This document shows positions 15,185 to 22,367 of a stretch of DNA of 33,537 bases, piece by piece (the stretch's first letter is position 1; the number at the start of each line of letters is the position of its first letter). The notes under the pieces are model-generated. The model was not told the DNA's origin. It searched no databases and saw only the letters and a list, made by a program, of their open reading frames with translations. This stretch comes from an uncultured Pseudomonadota bacterium. GTDB taxonomy: Bacteria; Pseudomonadota; Gammaproteobacteria; Xanthomonadales; Wenzhouxiangellaceae. Made by a program: the position numbers and the translations under genes. The stretch lies in NCBI GenBank assembly GCA_937138395.1, contig CAKZPB010000071.1:1-33537 (forward strand), read 5' to 3'.

Positions 15185-15619
15185 TCAAGCCGGCCCTTCA
15201 GCCAGGTCACCACTGCTTTTGCCGCTGGCCTTGGCCTGACTCGATGGCGGTTCTGGTTCGGCAACGGATCCCAGAATAGTGCTGGTGCCGTTGAACTTGC
15301 CGCCTGGCTCAATCACCAGATCATTGACCTCGATTTCGCCTTCGACTTGACCGCCGCTGACGATTTCGACCCGCTGAGCCTCGATTTTTCCGCTGAACCG
15401 CCCACTGACATAGACCTGTTTTGCGCTCAGGTTGCCGGTCAATGAACCCTCATCGCCGATCGTGATATTGGCTTCAGATTCAATTTCACCCTCGACACTG
15501 CCGTCGATATGCAGGTTGTCTTTCAGGGTGATGCGGCCGTCAAGGTGGGTGCCAGCGGCGATGATGGTTGATCCACCAGTCGAATGGTGCTGCGCACGGT
15601 CTCCGTTAAAGATTCCCAT
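15185..15619 (-). CDS. Bactofilin (polymer-forming cytoskeletal protein)
   Basis: A 144-residue bactofilin. These proteins self-assemble without nucleotide into filaments that organise cell-wall enzymes. The repetitive beta-helix core is visible from about 20 to 115 as short Gly-containing turns, e.g. HLDGRITLKDNLHIDG, SGKIEAQRVEIVSGGQVEG and PGGKFNGTS. The N-terminus (MGIFNGDRAQHH) is short and polar and the C-tail is Ser/Pro/Ala-rich. ATG 15619 is chosen because GGAGG stands nine bases upstream. The start lies inside the end of the upstream M23 peptidase gene, out of frame by 97 bp, suggesting coupled translation and a shared job in cell shape. Confidence 0.92.
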   Translation of the reverse strand: MGIFNGDRAQHHSTGGSTIIAAGTHLDGRITLKDNLHIDGSVEGEIESEANITIGDEGSLTGNLSAKQVYVSGRFSGKIEAQRVEIVSGGQVEGEIEVNDLVIEPGGKFNGTSTILGSVAEPEPPSSQAKASGKSSGDLAEGPA

Positions 15620-16473
15620 TGTATTCGTGCCTCCTGTTCGAAAATCTGGTCGTACTGGTCGATCGACCACTCGAGAAAAGGTTTTGGATCAAGCTTGCGT
15701 CCAAGGTAGTGCACTTCGTAATGAAGATGCGGGGCAGCGCTACGGCCGGTATTGCCTGATCGGCCAATCATCTGACCTTTGGTGATGTATTGCCCAACGC
15801 GGACATCGGTCTTGTCGAGGTGAGCATAGAGCGTCGAAAAGCCGTAGTTATGAACGATCTTGACCATGGTGCCAAGACCGCTGCTGTGATTACCTGAAAA
15901 TTCGACAACGCCGTCGGCGGTGGCCAGAACTTCGGTGCCGGGTGCAGCGCGAAAATCAATTCCCCCGTGCAGACGGGTTGCTTCAAGTATCGGGTGGTCG
16001 CGCATGCCGAATCGGCTGGTCACGATGGCGTTGACCAATGGATAGCCGCTTGGAATCGAGTTCAGTAGCCAACGACGCTCGAACGCGGTATGACTGGCTG
16101 CCGAAATACGTTGTTCCATTGGCTGCATCGGCGCATGATCCAGACCGATCATCGACTCGATCTGAGTCAACTCATCGCTCAGGGCCAGCAGCTCTCTGGC
16201 CCGCTCATCCACCTGCTGGCTGAGGTTCGACTGTTCTGCCAGCAGGACCGCATTTTCCTGCCGGATATCCTGGTTTTGCTGCGCCAGCGCCGCCAGGTCT
16301 CCATCCATGGTGTGAAGCTCATCCGACAGGAAATGAATCGTGGCAAAGCTGGCCAGCAGCACAACGGCGATCCCGGCAAATCCACCCAGCGCAATGCGGG
16401 ACATGACCTGAGTCAGCGTGTAATGACGCGCACGATGCAGGTCGGTGACAGTAATTCGATATTGGTTTCGCAT
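15523..16473 (-). CDS. Membrane-anchored M23 family peptidase (LytM-like)
   Basis: A 316-residue murein endopeptidase candidate. It has a cytoplasmic basic N-terminus, one membrane segment (about 29-49), a coiled coil (about 55-110), and a C-terminal periplasmic LytM domain. The zinc ligands are complete: H169 and D173 in HGGID, H251 in HLHYEVH, plus H218 (YAHL) and H249, so the enzyme looks active. ATG 16473 is preferred over the TTG six bases earlier. The last 32 codons overlap the bactofilin gene in another frame. In other bacteria bactofilins recruit M23 peptidases to local sites of wall remodelling; the same role is inferred here. Confidence 0.92.
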   Translation of the reverse strand: MRNQYRITVTDLHRARHYTLTQVMSRIALGGFAGIAVVLLASFATIHFLSDELHTMDGDLAALAQQNQDIRQENAVLLAEQSNLSQQVDERARELLALSDELTQIESMIGLDHAPMQPMEQRISAASHTAFERRWLLNSIPSGYPLVNAIVTSRFGMRDHPILEATRLHGGIDFRAAPGTEVLATADGVVEFSGNHSSGLGTMVKIVHNYGFSTLYAHLDKTDVRVGQYITKGQMIGRSGNTGRSAAPHLHYEVHYLGRKLDPKPFLEWSIDQYDQIFEQEARIQWESLTETVRSTIRLVDQPSSPLAPTLTAASP

Positions 16474-16533
16474 ATTCAATTCTATTTTGTGATCAGCTGC
16501 CGCAACCGGTGACCGATTGGCTCGTCATGCGGC

Positions 16534-16567
16534 CGCATAGTATGCGTGACCCGTCTATGGGATGCAA
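16534..16567 (-). promoter_or_regulatory. Candidate promoter of the M23-bactofilin pair
   Basis: On the minus strand TTGCAT (16562-16567) and TACTAT (16537-16542) are 19 bp apart, a long spacer. The -10 sits in a perfect 13-bp inverted repeat, CGCATA-G-TATGCG (16534-16546 on the + strand), which could be an operator. Low certainty. Confidence 0.35.
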
Positions 16568-16667
16568 CTCGCTGATTTGACGCGAATTAGTACGCTACTC
16601 ATTGGTCATGAAGAATTTGGAACGACCAACCCGACGACTTGAATGATGTGCAGGTGCGGCAGGGTCT

Positions 16668-17114
16668 TCATGTGTATTCTTTGCAACCGGATCTCGACGG
16701 CTGCAGATTCGCAGCCTGAAAATCCTGTTCGGCCACTGCACTGCAAAGATCAAACCATTCACAGCCCTGGCAGGCTGAACGGATCGTGCGCGCAGCGAAC
16801 CCTGCGCGTAGCTGCTGAACCTGCTGACTGGTCAGTTCAATGCGTTGGCGGTCGATGGCAAGGCCGACTGTACCAGAGAGGTCGCGCAGCGCCAGGCGGT
16901 CCCGCTCCTGCACGCTATCTGAAAAACAATGACAGTCGGGCGAGGCAAGCTGGGGCTGACAGACGTCGTCCGGACCCGCAACCAGTTCGATGGATTCACC
17001 TTGATTGATCTGTTCGATAATTCGTTCGAAATTCGCTTCGAACGCTGGGCTGTAGCCTCGCCCCGAATAGGTCAGAATGCACAGAAGGTGATGGGCTCTG
17101 AGTCGAACCGTCAC
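16668..17114 (-). CDS. DUF1284 cysteine-rich protein
   Basis: A 148-residue protein of the uncharacterised DUF1284 family, recognised by the N-terminal VRLRAHHLLCILTYSGRGYS and GPDDVC. It has eight cysteines. C52, C61 and C63 cluster in the middle, and C115, C118 and C124 form CxxCx5C near the end, with C144 close by, a pattern compatible with an iron-sulfur cluster or zinc. H8 and H9 are also conserved-looking. The GTG start overlaps the bioY stop as GTGA, so translation is likely coupled. A longer frame reaching 17276 exists only because it is open inside bioY. Function unknown; a link to biotin uptake or use is inferred from the coupling. Confidence 0.82.
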   Translation of the reverse strand: MTVRLRAHHLLCILTYSGRGYSPAFEANFERIIEQINQGESIELVAGPDDVCQPQLASPDCHCFSDSVQERDRLALRDLSGTVGLAIDRQRIELTSQQVQQLRAGFAARTIRSACQGCEWFDLCSAVAEQDFQAANLQPSRSGCKEYT

Positions 17115-17698
17115 CGTGCCAAAGTTGTAATGCGCCTGCGCGAAAGCAGTTTCAGCGTGGCTGCGGCCAGCGCTGATTTCAAGATGGCGCCCAGGATGAA
17201 GGGCGTAACGCCTGCAGCCATGGCGGCTTTTGTGCTCATCAGCGTGGTTAACCAGGCCGCGCCCAGCATCAAGCAAAGCCCGTGGCCTACTAGCGCAGCG
17301 GAAAATGCCAACGCGATATGCTGGCCATTCCAGCCGCGCTGTGCCAACCAGCCCACCAGTGCCGCTACTATCGGGAATGAGAACAGGTAGCCGGCGGTTG
17401 GGCCAATGAATGCCAAGGCGCCACCGCTCCCGCCGGAAAGCACTGGCAGTCCAACCGCAGCCTGGCCAAGCCAGGTCAGCACTGTAATGGCCCCGAGGCG
17501 CCAGCCATACAGCGCACCAATCAGCACCACCACATAGGTCTGCATGGTCATCGGTACAGGAATCATCGGCACTTCGATGTAGGACGACAATGCCAATAAC
17601 AGACTGCCAGTGATGACGGCCATGATTTGCCAGGGCAACGACCGCTGCTCAAGCAGCAGCGGACTCGCGGGAGAAAGACTGGAAGCGGTCGAATTCAT
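17111..17698 (-). CDS. bioY: BioY family biotin transporter S component
   Basis: A 195-residue integral membrane protein matching BioY, the biotin-binding S component of ECF transporters. About six hydrophobic segments are visible. Family motifs include SSYIEVPMIPVPMTMQTYVV near the N-terminus and LSGGSGGALAFIGPTAGYLF in the middle, the biotin-pocket region. No bioM/bioN energising genes lie nearby, so it acts alone or with distant ECF modules. No BirA-type operator is visible upstream. It shares its upstream region with htpG and is coupled to the DUF1284 gene by a 4-base overlap. Confidence 0.93.
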   Translation of the reverse strand: MNSTASSLSPASPLLLEQRSLPWQIMAVITGSLLLALSSYIEVPMIPVPMTMQTYVVVLIGALYGWRLGAITVLTWLGQAAVGLPVLSGGSGGALAFIGPTAGYLFSFPIVAALVGWLAQRGWNGQHIALAFSAALVGHGLCLMLGAAWLTTLMSTKAAMAAGVTPFILGAILKSALAAATLKLLSRRRITTLAR

Positions 17699-17727
17699 GA
17701 TCAGATGATCCGGTTGGTGATCTGCTG

Positions 17728-17733
17728 ATTATA
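17728..17733 (-). promoter_or_regulatory. -10 element of bioY-DUF1284
   Basis: A perfect TATAAT on the minus strand lies 30 bp before the bioY start. The -35 at 17 bp spacing (TCGCGA) is poor. The promoter is divergent from that of htpG. Confidence 0.5.
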
Positions 17734-17802
17734 CGCTGCGCTCGAATCGATCGCGAGCCGGGGCGTAGCTTGAGCAAGAAGCGAAATTCGACGTGCTCAG
17801 AA

Positions 17803-17831
17803 CTTGAAAATGGCACTCGCCAAGCCCACTT
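17803..17831 (+). promoter_or_regulatory. Sigma-32 heat-shock promoter of htpG
   Basis: CTTGAAA (17803-17809) is a perfect sigma-32 -35 element. After 14 bp comes GCCCACTT (17824-17831), close to the CCCCATNT -10 consensus. Transcription would start near 17838, just ahead of the htpG start. The match places htpG under RpoH control. Confidence 0.85.
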
Positions 17832-17860
17832 AGTCAGCATTCCACATCCTGATGCTTGCT

Positions 17861-19879
17861 ATGACAGAAACGAAAGCCCAATCGACATCAACCGTTGAAA
17901 CGCGTGCGTTTGATACCGAAGTCCATCAGTTGCTCAAGCTGATGATCAATTCGCTGTATTCCAATCGTGAAATCTTCTTGCGCGAGCTGATTTCCAATGC
18001 GTCCGACGCGATTGACAAGCTGCGCTTTGAAGCACTGACCGATGACAAACTGCAGGCCAGCATTCAGGCGCCGACGATCGATGTGTCGTTCAACGCCGAA
18101 GAAAACGAGTTGGTGATTGAAGATACCGGTATCGGGATGACGCGCGATGAAGTCATCGATAACCTCGGCACCATTGCCCGCTCCGGCACGGCCAGGTTTC
18201 TGGAATCGCTGAGCGGTGATGCCAAGCAGGATGCACGATTGATCGGCCAGTTCGGCGTCGGATTCTATGCCTCATTCATCGTGGCAGAATCCGTTACAGT
18301 TGAAACGCTCAAGGCAGGTCAAGCCGAGACTCAGGCCGTGCGCTGGCGCTCGGAAGGCCAGGGCGAATATACGTTGGAGCCTGTGCAGCGTCAACATCAC
18401 GGCACCCGAATTGTGCTGAAACTGGCCGAGGATCATCATGACTTGCTGGACAGCCATCGGCTGGAAAACATCATTCAGCACTATTCCAACCACGTAGCGT
18501 TCCCGATTCGGCTGCAAAAACCAGCCGAACACGAGCCGGGTGATGCACCGGACGAGGCCGAGGAAAGCCAGCAGGAATGGTCTCAGATCAACGACACGCA
18601 GGCGCTGTGGACGCGGCCCAAGGCGGAGTTGTCCGAGCAGGACTATCAGGAATTCTATGGCGGCCTCAGCGGTGATTTCGAACCGCCCGCAACCTGGGCG
18701 CATCATCACGTCGAGGGCTCGCAGTGTTACTCGATGCTGTTGTACCTGCCGGCTCATGCCCCATTCGACCTGGCCTGGAATCGAGACGAGCAAACCGGGT
18801 TGAAGCTGTACATCAATCGTGTGTTCATCATGGATGCGGCCGAATCGTTGGTGCCGCGCTATCTCCGCTTCGTGCGCGGCGTGGTGGATTCAGCCGATCT
18901 GCCGCTGAACGTCTCTCGCGAGATTTTGCAGGATAGTCCGCTGCTGGGCAAGATACGCTCGGCCGTGATCCGTCGCAGTCTCGACATGCTCGAGAAACTG
19001 GCGGAGGAAGGCGGAGACGCATGGCTCAGGATTCGCGATGATTTCGGTAACGTGCTCAAAGAGGGTGTCATCGAAGATCCCGAGAATCGAGAGCGTATTG
19101 CCAAGCTGCTTCGCTTTGATTCAACCGAGATGAAGGACGGCAAGAAGACCAGTCTGCACGATTATCTGACGCGGGCCACCGCTACGGACAGCGAAGACAA
19201 TGAGACGGATGACGCCAGTTCGCCAATCTGGTACCTGCTTGCCGATACGCGGTCGCAGGCGCTGTCCAGCCCACATCTTGAAGCCTTTGACCAACAGGAT
19301 ATCGAGGTACTGCTGCTGACCGATCCGATTGACCACTGGCTGGTCAATCATCTGGCTGAGTTCGAGGGCCATTCCTTGAAATCCGCAGCCAGTGGTGAGG
19401 TCAAGCTCGATTCAGCCAATCAGCCAGCCGACGCTGCGAGCAGCGATTCAGGCAGTACAGCAACTGGTGGATCTGAAGCGCAGGCCAGCGTGATCGAGTC
19501 ATTGAAAAAAGCGCTGGGCGATCAAGTCGGCGAGGTGCTGGCCAGTCAGCGTCTTGTCGATTCAGCCAGCTGTCTGGTCGAGGCACCCGGTGCCCTGAAT
19601 GCGCAGATGCGAAAAATGCTGAAGCAAGCGGGTCAGGATGTGCCGGATGTGAAGCCGAATCTTGAAGTGAACCTGCATCACCCCTTGTTGAAGATGATGG
19701 CAGACCCGGCATTCCGGGATTCTGACCTCGGCCAGTCGCTGGCGAATATTCTGCTCGGCCAGGCCCAGTTGGTCGAGGGTGGTGAATTGGCTGATCCAGC
19801 CGGTTTCGTCAAGCAGGTCAATCAGCTTCTTGAGCAGAGCATCGGGGCACCAAAAACAGATCCAATAAAACAGGATTGA
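17861..19879 (+). CDS. htpG: Molecular chaperone HtpG (Hsp90)
   Basis: A 672-residue bacterial Hsp90, an ATP-driven dimeric chaperone. The N-terminal GHKL ATPase shows LISNASDAIDKLRF, EDTGIGMTRDE and GQFGVGFYASF. The middle domain has QALWTRPK, LKLYINRVFI and DLPLNVSREILQDSP with the catalytic-arm arginine. It is longer than E. coli HtpG (624) mainly through a Ser/Ala/Gly-rich linker near residues 520-545 and an acidic stretch near 225-240. ATG 17861 and 17852 are both possible; neither has a clear ribosome-binding site. Single-gene unit with its own heat-shock promoter; no obvious terminator before the tRNA promoter. Confidence 0.97.
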   Translation: MTETKAQSTSTVETRAFDTEVHQLLKLMINSLYSNREIFLRELISNASDAIDKLRFEALTDDKLQASIQAPTIDVSFNAEENELVIEDTGIGMTRDEVIDNLGTIARSGTARFLESLSGDAKQDARLIGQFGVGFYASFIVAESVTVETLKAGQAETQAVRWRSEGQGEYTLEPVQRQHHGTRIVLKLAEDHHDLLDSHRLENIIQHYSNHVAFPIRLQKPAEHEPGDAPDEAEESQQEWSQINDTQALWTRPKAELSEQDYQEFYGGLSGDFEPPATWAHHHVEGSQCYSMLLYLPAHAPFDLAWNRDEQTGLKLYINRVFIMDAAESLVPRYLRFVRGVVDSADLPLNVSREILQDSPLLGKIRSAVIRRSLDMLEKLAEEGGDAWLRIRDDFGNVLKEGVIEDPENRERIAKLLRFDSTEMKDGKKTSLHDYLTRATATDSEDNETDDASSPIWYLLADTRSQALSSPHLEAFDQQDIEVLLLTDPIDHWLVNHLAEFEGHSLKSAASGEVKLDSANQPADAASSDSGSTATGGSEAQASVIESLKKALGDQVGEVLASQRLVDSASCLVEAPGALNAQMRKMLKQAGQDVPDVKPNLEVNLHHPLLKMMADPAFRDSDLGQSLANILLGQAQLVEGGELADPAGFVKQVNQLLEQSIGAPKTDPIKQD

Positions 19880-19892
19880 TCAGCGTGTCGTG

Positions 19893-19921
19893 TTGCAAAA
19901 AAAAACCATCCGTCATATAAT
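19893..19921 (+). promoter_or_regulatory. Promoter of initiator tRNA (metY-type)
   Basis: TTGCAA (19893-19898) and a perfect TATAAT (19916-19921) are spaced 17 bp, ending 12 bp before the mature tRNA 5' end. A run of nine A residues sits in the spacer. Confidence 0.8.
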
Positions 19922-19933
19922 TACTGGCTCGAT

Positions 19934-20010
19934 TGCGGGGTGGAGCAGTCTGGCAGCTCGTCGGGCTCATAACCCGAAGGTCGCAGGTTCGAATCCTGCC
20001 CCCGCTACCA
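19934..20010 (+). tRNA. Initiator tRNA-fMet (anticodon CAT)
   Basis: A 77-nt tRNA with encoded CCA. The anticodon loop is CTCATAA, and the anticodon stem holds the three consecutive G-C pairs (GGG/CCC) that mark initiator tRNA. The acceptor is TGCGGGG (19934-19940) opposite CCCCGCT (20000-20006), leaving positions 1 and 72 unpaired as U-U, where E. coli has C-A. The lack of a 1-72 pair is the formylation determinant, so function is kept. In gammaproteobacteria this gene typically leads the rimP-nusA-infB operon, as here. Confidence 0.96.
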
Positions 20011-20021
20011 GGTAATCGGTG

Positions 20022-20060
20022 AAGAAAGCCCCTGGTTTGGTCAGGGGCTTTCTTTTTTTT
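20022..20060 (+). terminator. Strong intrinsic terminator after tRNA-fMet
   Basis: A 13-bp stem (20022-20034 pairs with 20042-20054, 7-nt loop) is followed by an uninterrupted T stretch to 20060. It should release most tRNA transcripts before rimP; read-through or a separate weak promoter in 20061-20210 must supply the operon. Confidence 0.93.
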
Positions 20061-20210
20061 GGGATCCGCCCGAGAGTTGAGAACAAGATGTAATCGGGGG
20101 GTTGATCAGACCAATAGCCCTGCGCTCGCATTTGAGAGCCGAATGATTCTGGTCTTGTCACCCTTAAAAAGTTGATTGGGCTCAATCTGAAGTGGACAGG
20201 AAGTAAGGAC

Positions 20211-20714
20211 ATGGCGATTGAACAAGACCTGAGCAAACTGCTACGGCCGGCCATCGAAGCCATGAACTTTGAATTTGTCGGGCTGGAGTACCTGCCAAAC
20301 CCGAAGAACCGGCTGCTCAGGGTGTACATCGACCGGGAACCGGATGGAATCACCGTTGAAGACTGCGCCGAGGTAAGTCGTGAGGTTTCGGCCCAGTTGG
20401 ACGTTGAAGACCCGATTCGGGGACACTACAGCCTTGAAGTGTCTTCACCCGGTGCAGAGCGGCCGCTGTTCGAGCCGGAGCATTATCAGCGGTTTGCAGG
20501 ACATGAAGCCATCATCCAGCTGTTTTCGCCGCATCAGGGGCGACGCAAGCTGAGCGGCACGTTGATCGGTGCCAATGAACACGACGAGGCCGAGATTGAT
20601 GTTGATGGCGAGCGGTTCAGCGTGCCGATGAGCCTGATTCGCAAAGCACATTTGAAGCCCGATTACGAGTCCCTGCTGGCTGCGCAATCGGCCAACAAGG
20701 ATGATCGCGCTTGA
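20211..20714 (+). CDS. rimP: Ribosome maturation factor RimP
   Basis: A 167-residue 30S maturation factor. The N-terminal domain has FEFVGLEYLPNPKNRLLRVYID and the motif EDCAEVSREVSAQLDVEDPI, then YSLEVSSPGAERPL, all diagnostic. The C-terminal SH3-like domain follows from about residue 90. ATG 20211 is chosen over 20172 because GGAAGTAAGG lies just upstream and homologues begin near EQDLSKLLRP. First protein gene of the nusA-infB operon. Confidence 0.96.
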   Translation: MAIEQDLSKLLRPAIEAMNFEFVGLEYLPNPKNRLLRVYIDREPDGITVEDCAEVSREVSAQLDVEDPIRGHYSLEVSSPGAERPLFEPEHYQRFAGHEAIIQLFSPHQGRRKLSGTLIGANEHDEAEIDVDGERFSVPMSLIRKAHLKPDYESLLAAQSANKDDRA

Positions 20715-20768
20715 ATTTCGCATGCCACCATGCGCGTCAATACGGATTGAATTTTAACGAGACTAATT

Positions 20769-22280
20769 ATGACAACTACGGGTAAGGAAATTTTGCAGGT
20801 CGCTGAGGTCGTCTCGAACGAGAAGGGCCTGTCTCGCGACATTATTTTCGAGGCCATCGAGGCTGCGCTGGCTTCGGCGGCGCGCCGCCGGCACCCGCTG
20901 GATATCGATACTCGGGTTGCAATCGATCGCAGCACCGGCGAATACGAAGCCTTTCGTCGCTGGGAAGTCCTCTCGGACGATGAAGAAGAGGTTGAACTGG
21001 AATCGGAAGATCGTCAAATCCGTCTGGCTGCAGCCAAGGAAATGGATGCTGATCTCGAGGTTGGCGATTTTATTGAAGAGCCTCTTGAGCCGCCTGCATT
21101 TGGCCGCATCGAGGCCCAGGCGGCCAAACAGGTGATCGTGCAGAAAGTGCGTCAGGCCGAGCGCGTCCAGGTCGTCGAGGCATACCATGACCGGGTCGGT
21201 GAACTGGTCAGCGCCAAGGTCGAGCGTGCGGAGCGCGGCGGTATTTACCTTGAATTGGGCGAAAACGCAAAGGCGTTCATTCCTTCACGTCATACGATTC
21301 CGGGCGAAAACGTGCGTTCGAATGACCGGTTGCGCGGTTACCTCTATGAAGTGCGCGCCGAACAGCGCGGACCGCAATTGTTTGTCAGTCGGACCATCCC
21401 GGAATTTCTGATTGAACTGTTCAAGATCGAGGTGCCCGAGTTTTCGCAAAACCTGATTGAGTTGAAAGGTGCTGCGCGTGATCCGGGCCGGCGCGCCAAG
21501 ATTGCGGTCCATGCGCTGGATTCACGCACAGATCCGATTGGCGCGTGTGTCGGCATGCGCGGTTCACGTGTCCAGGCGGTATCCAATGAATTGGCCGGCG
21601 AACGGATCGATATCATCCTGTGGGACGAAAATCCGGCCCAGTTTGTCATCAATGCCATGGCACCAGCTGAGGTGGCCTCCATCATTGTCGATGAAGACGC
21701 CAAGAGCATGGATGTTGCAGTTGAGGAGGAAAACCTGTCTCAGGCCATTGGCCGTGGTGGCCAGAATGTTCGATTGGCTGCCGAATTGACCGGCTGGGAG
21801 CTCAATGTCATGACAATCGAGGATGCCGAGAGCAAGAGCGAAGAAGAATCACAGAAGATTCTCGAAATGTTCGTCAGCAAACTGGACGTGGACCAGGAAC
21901 TGGCCAGTATTCTGGTCCAGGAAGGCTTCACCAATGTCGAAGAAGTTGCCTACGTTCCGGAAGCCGAACTGCTATCGGTTGAAGAGTTTGATGAAAACAT
22001 TGTGGCCGAACTCCGCCAGCGTGCGCGCGATGCTTTGCTTACGCAGATGATTGCCTCGGAAGAGCAGCTTGAGGAGAATCGTCCTGCTGAGGATCTGCTC
22101 GAGCTTGAAGGCATGTCCGAGTCCATTGCCTTTCGACTGGCCGAGAAAGGGATCCGTACGCGCGATGATCTGGCTGAGTGTTCGGTTGATGAGCTCGAAG
22201 ACGTCAAGCATCTTGAGCCGGAGCAGGCCGCCGAGTTGATCATGAATGCACGTGCACACTGGTTTGCCGAGGAAGATTGA
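20769..22280 (+). CDS. nusA: Transcription termination/antitermination factor NusA
   Basis: A 503-residue RNA polymerase-binding protein (E. coli 495). The N-terminal domain (1-130) starts KEILQVAEVVSNEKGLSRD. An S1 domain (about 138-200) holds SAKVERAERGGIYLELG. KH1/KH2 (about 205-345) include IGACVGMRGSRVQAVSNEL and LSQAIGRGGQNVRLAAELTGW. Two acidic repeats occupy about 365-495, including the hallmark FTNVEEVAYVPEAELLSVEEFDE, so the alpha-CTD/N-binding C-terminus is present. It lies 54 bp after rimP. Confidence 0.98.
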   Translation: MTTTGKEILQVAEVVSNEKGLSRDIIFEAIEAALASAARRRHPLDIDTRVAIDRSTGEYEAFRRWEVLSDDEEEVELESEDRQIRLAAAKEMDADLEVGDFIEEPLEPPAFGRIEAQAAKQVIVQKVRQAERVQVVEAYHDRVGELVSAKVERAERGGIYLELGENAKAFIPSRHTIPGENVRSNDRLRGYLYEVRAEQRGPQLFVSRTIPEFLIELFKIEVPEFSQNLIELKGAARDPGRRAKIAVHALDSRTDPIGACVGMRGSRVQAVSNELAGERIDIILWDENPAQFVINAMAPAEVASIIVDEDAKSMDVAVEEENLSQAIGRGGQNVRLAAELTGWELNVMTIEDAESKSEEESQKILEMFVSKLDVDQELASILVQEGFTNVEEVAYVPEAELLSVEEFDENIVAELRQRARDALLTQMIASEEQLEENRPAEDLLELEGMSESIAFRLAEKGIRTRDDLAECSVDELEDVKHLEPEQAAELIMNARAHWFAEED

Positions 22281-22310
22281 GCCAGTTCGTTCAAGTTATA
22301 CGACACACCC

Positions 22311-22350
22311 GATGTTTGTCAGCAATGGGATGTCCATTACAACAAACGTC
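22311..22350 (+). promoter_or_regulatory. Hairpin in the infB leader
   Basis: GATGTTTGT (22311-22319) pairs with ACAAACGTC (22342-22350) with one G-U. Inside, AATGG (22324-22328) pairs with CCATT (22334-22338). The structure ends seven bases before the AGGAG site of infB and could affect its translation or RNA processing. Confidence 0.5.
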
Positions 22351-22367
22351 ATATCCAAGGAGTTTTC

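Noticed and set aside
17115-17276. 54-residue N-terminal extension of the DUF1284 protein
   Set aside because: It is the alternative frame of the end of bioY; the GTG at 17114 gives the expected DUF1284 N-terminus and a GTGA overlap.
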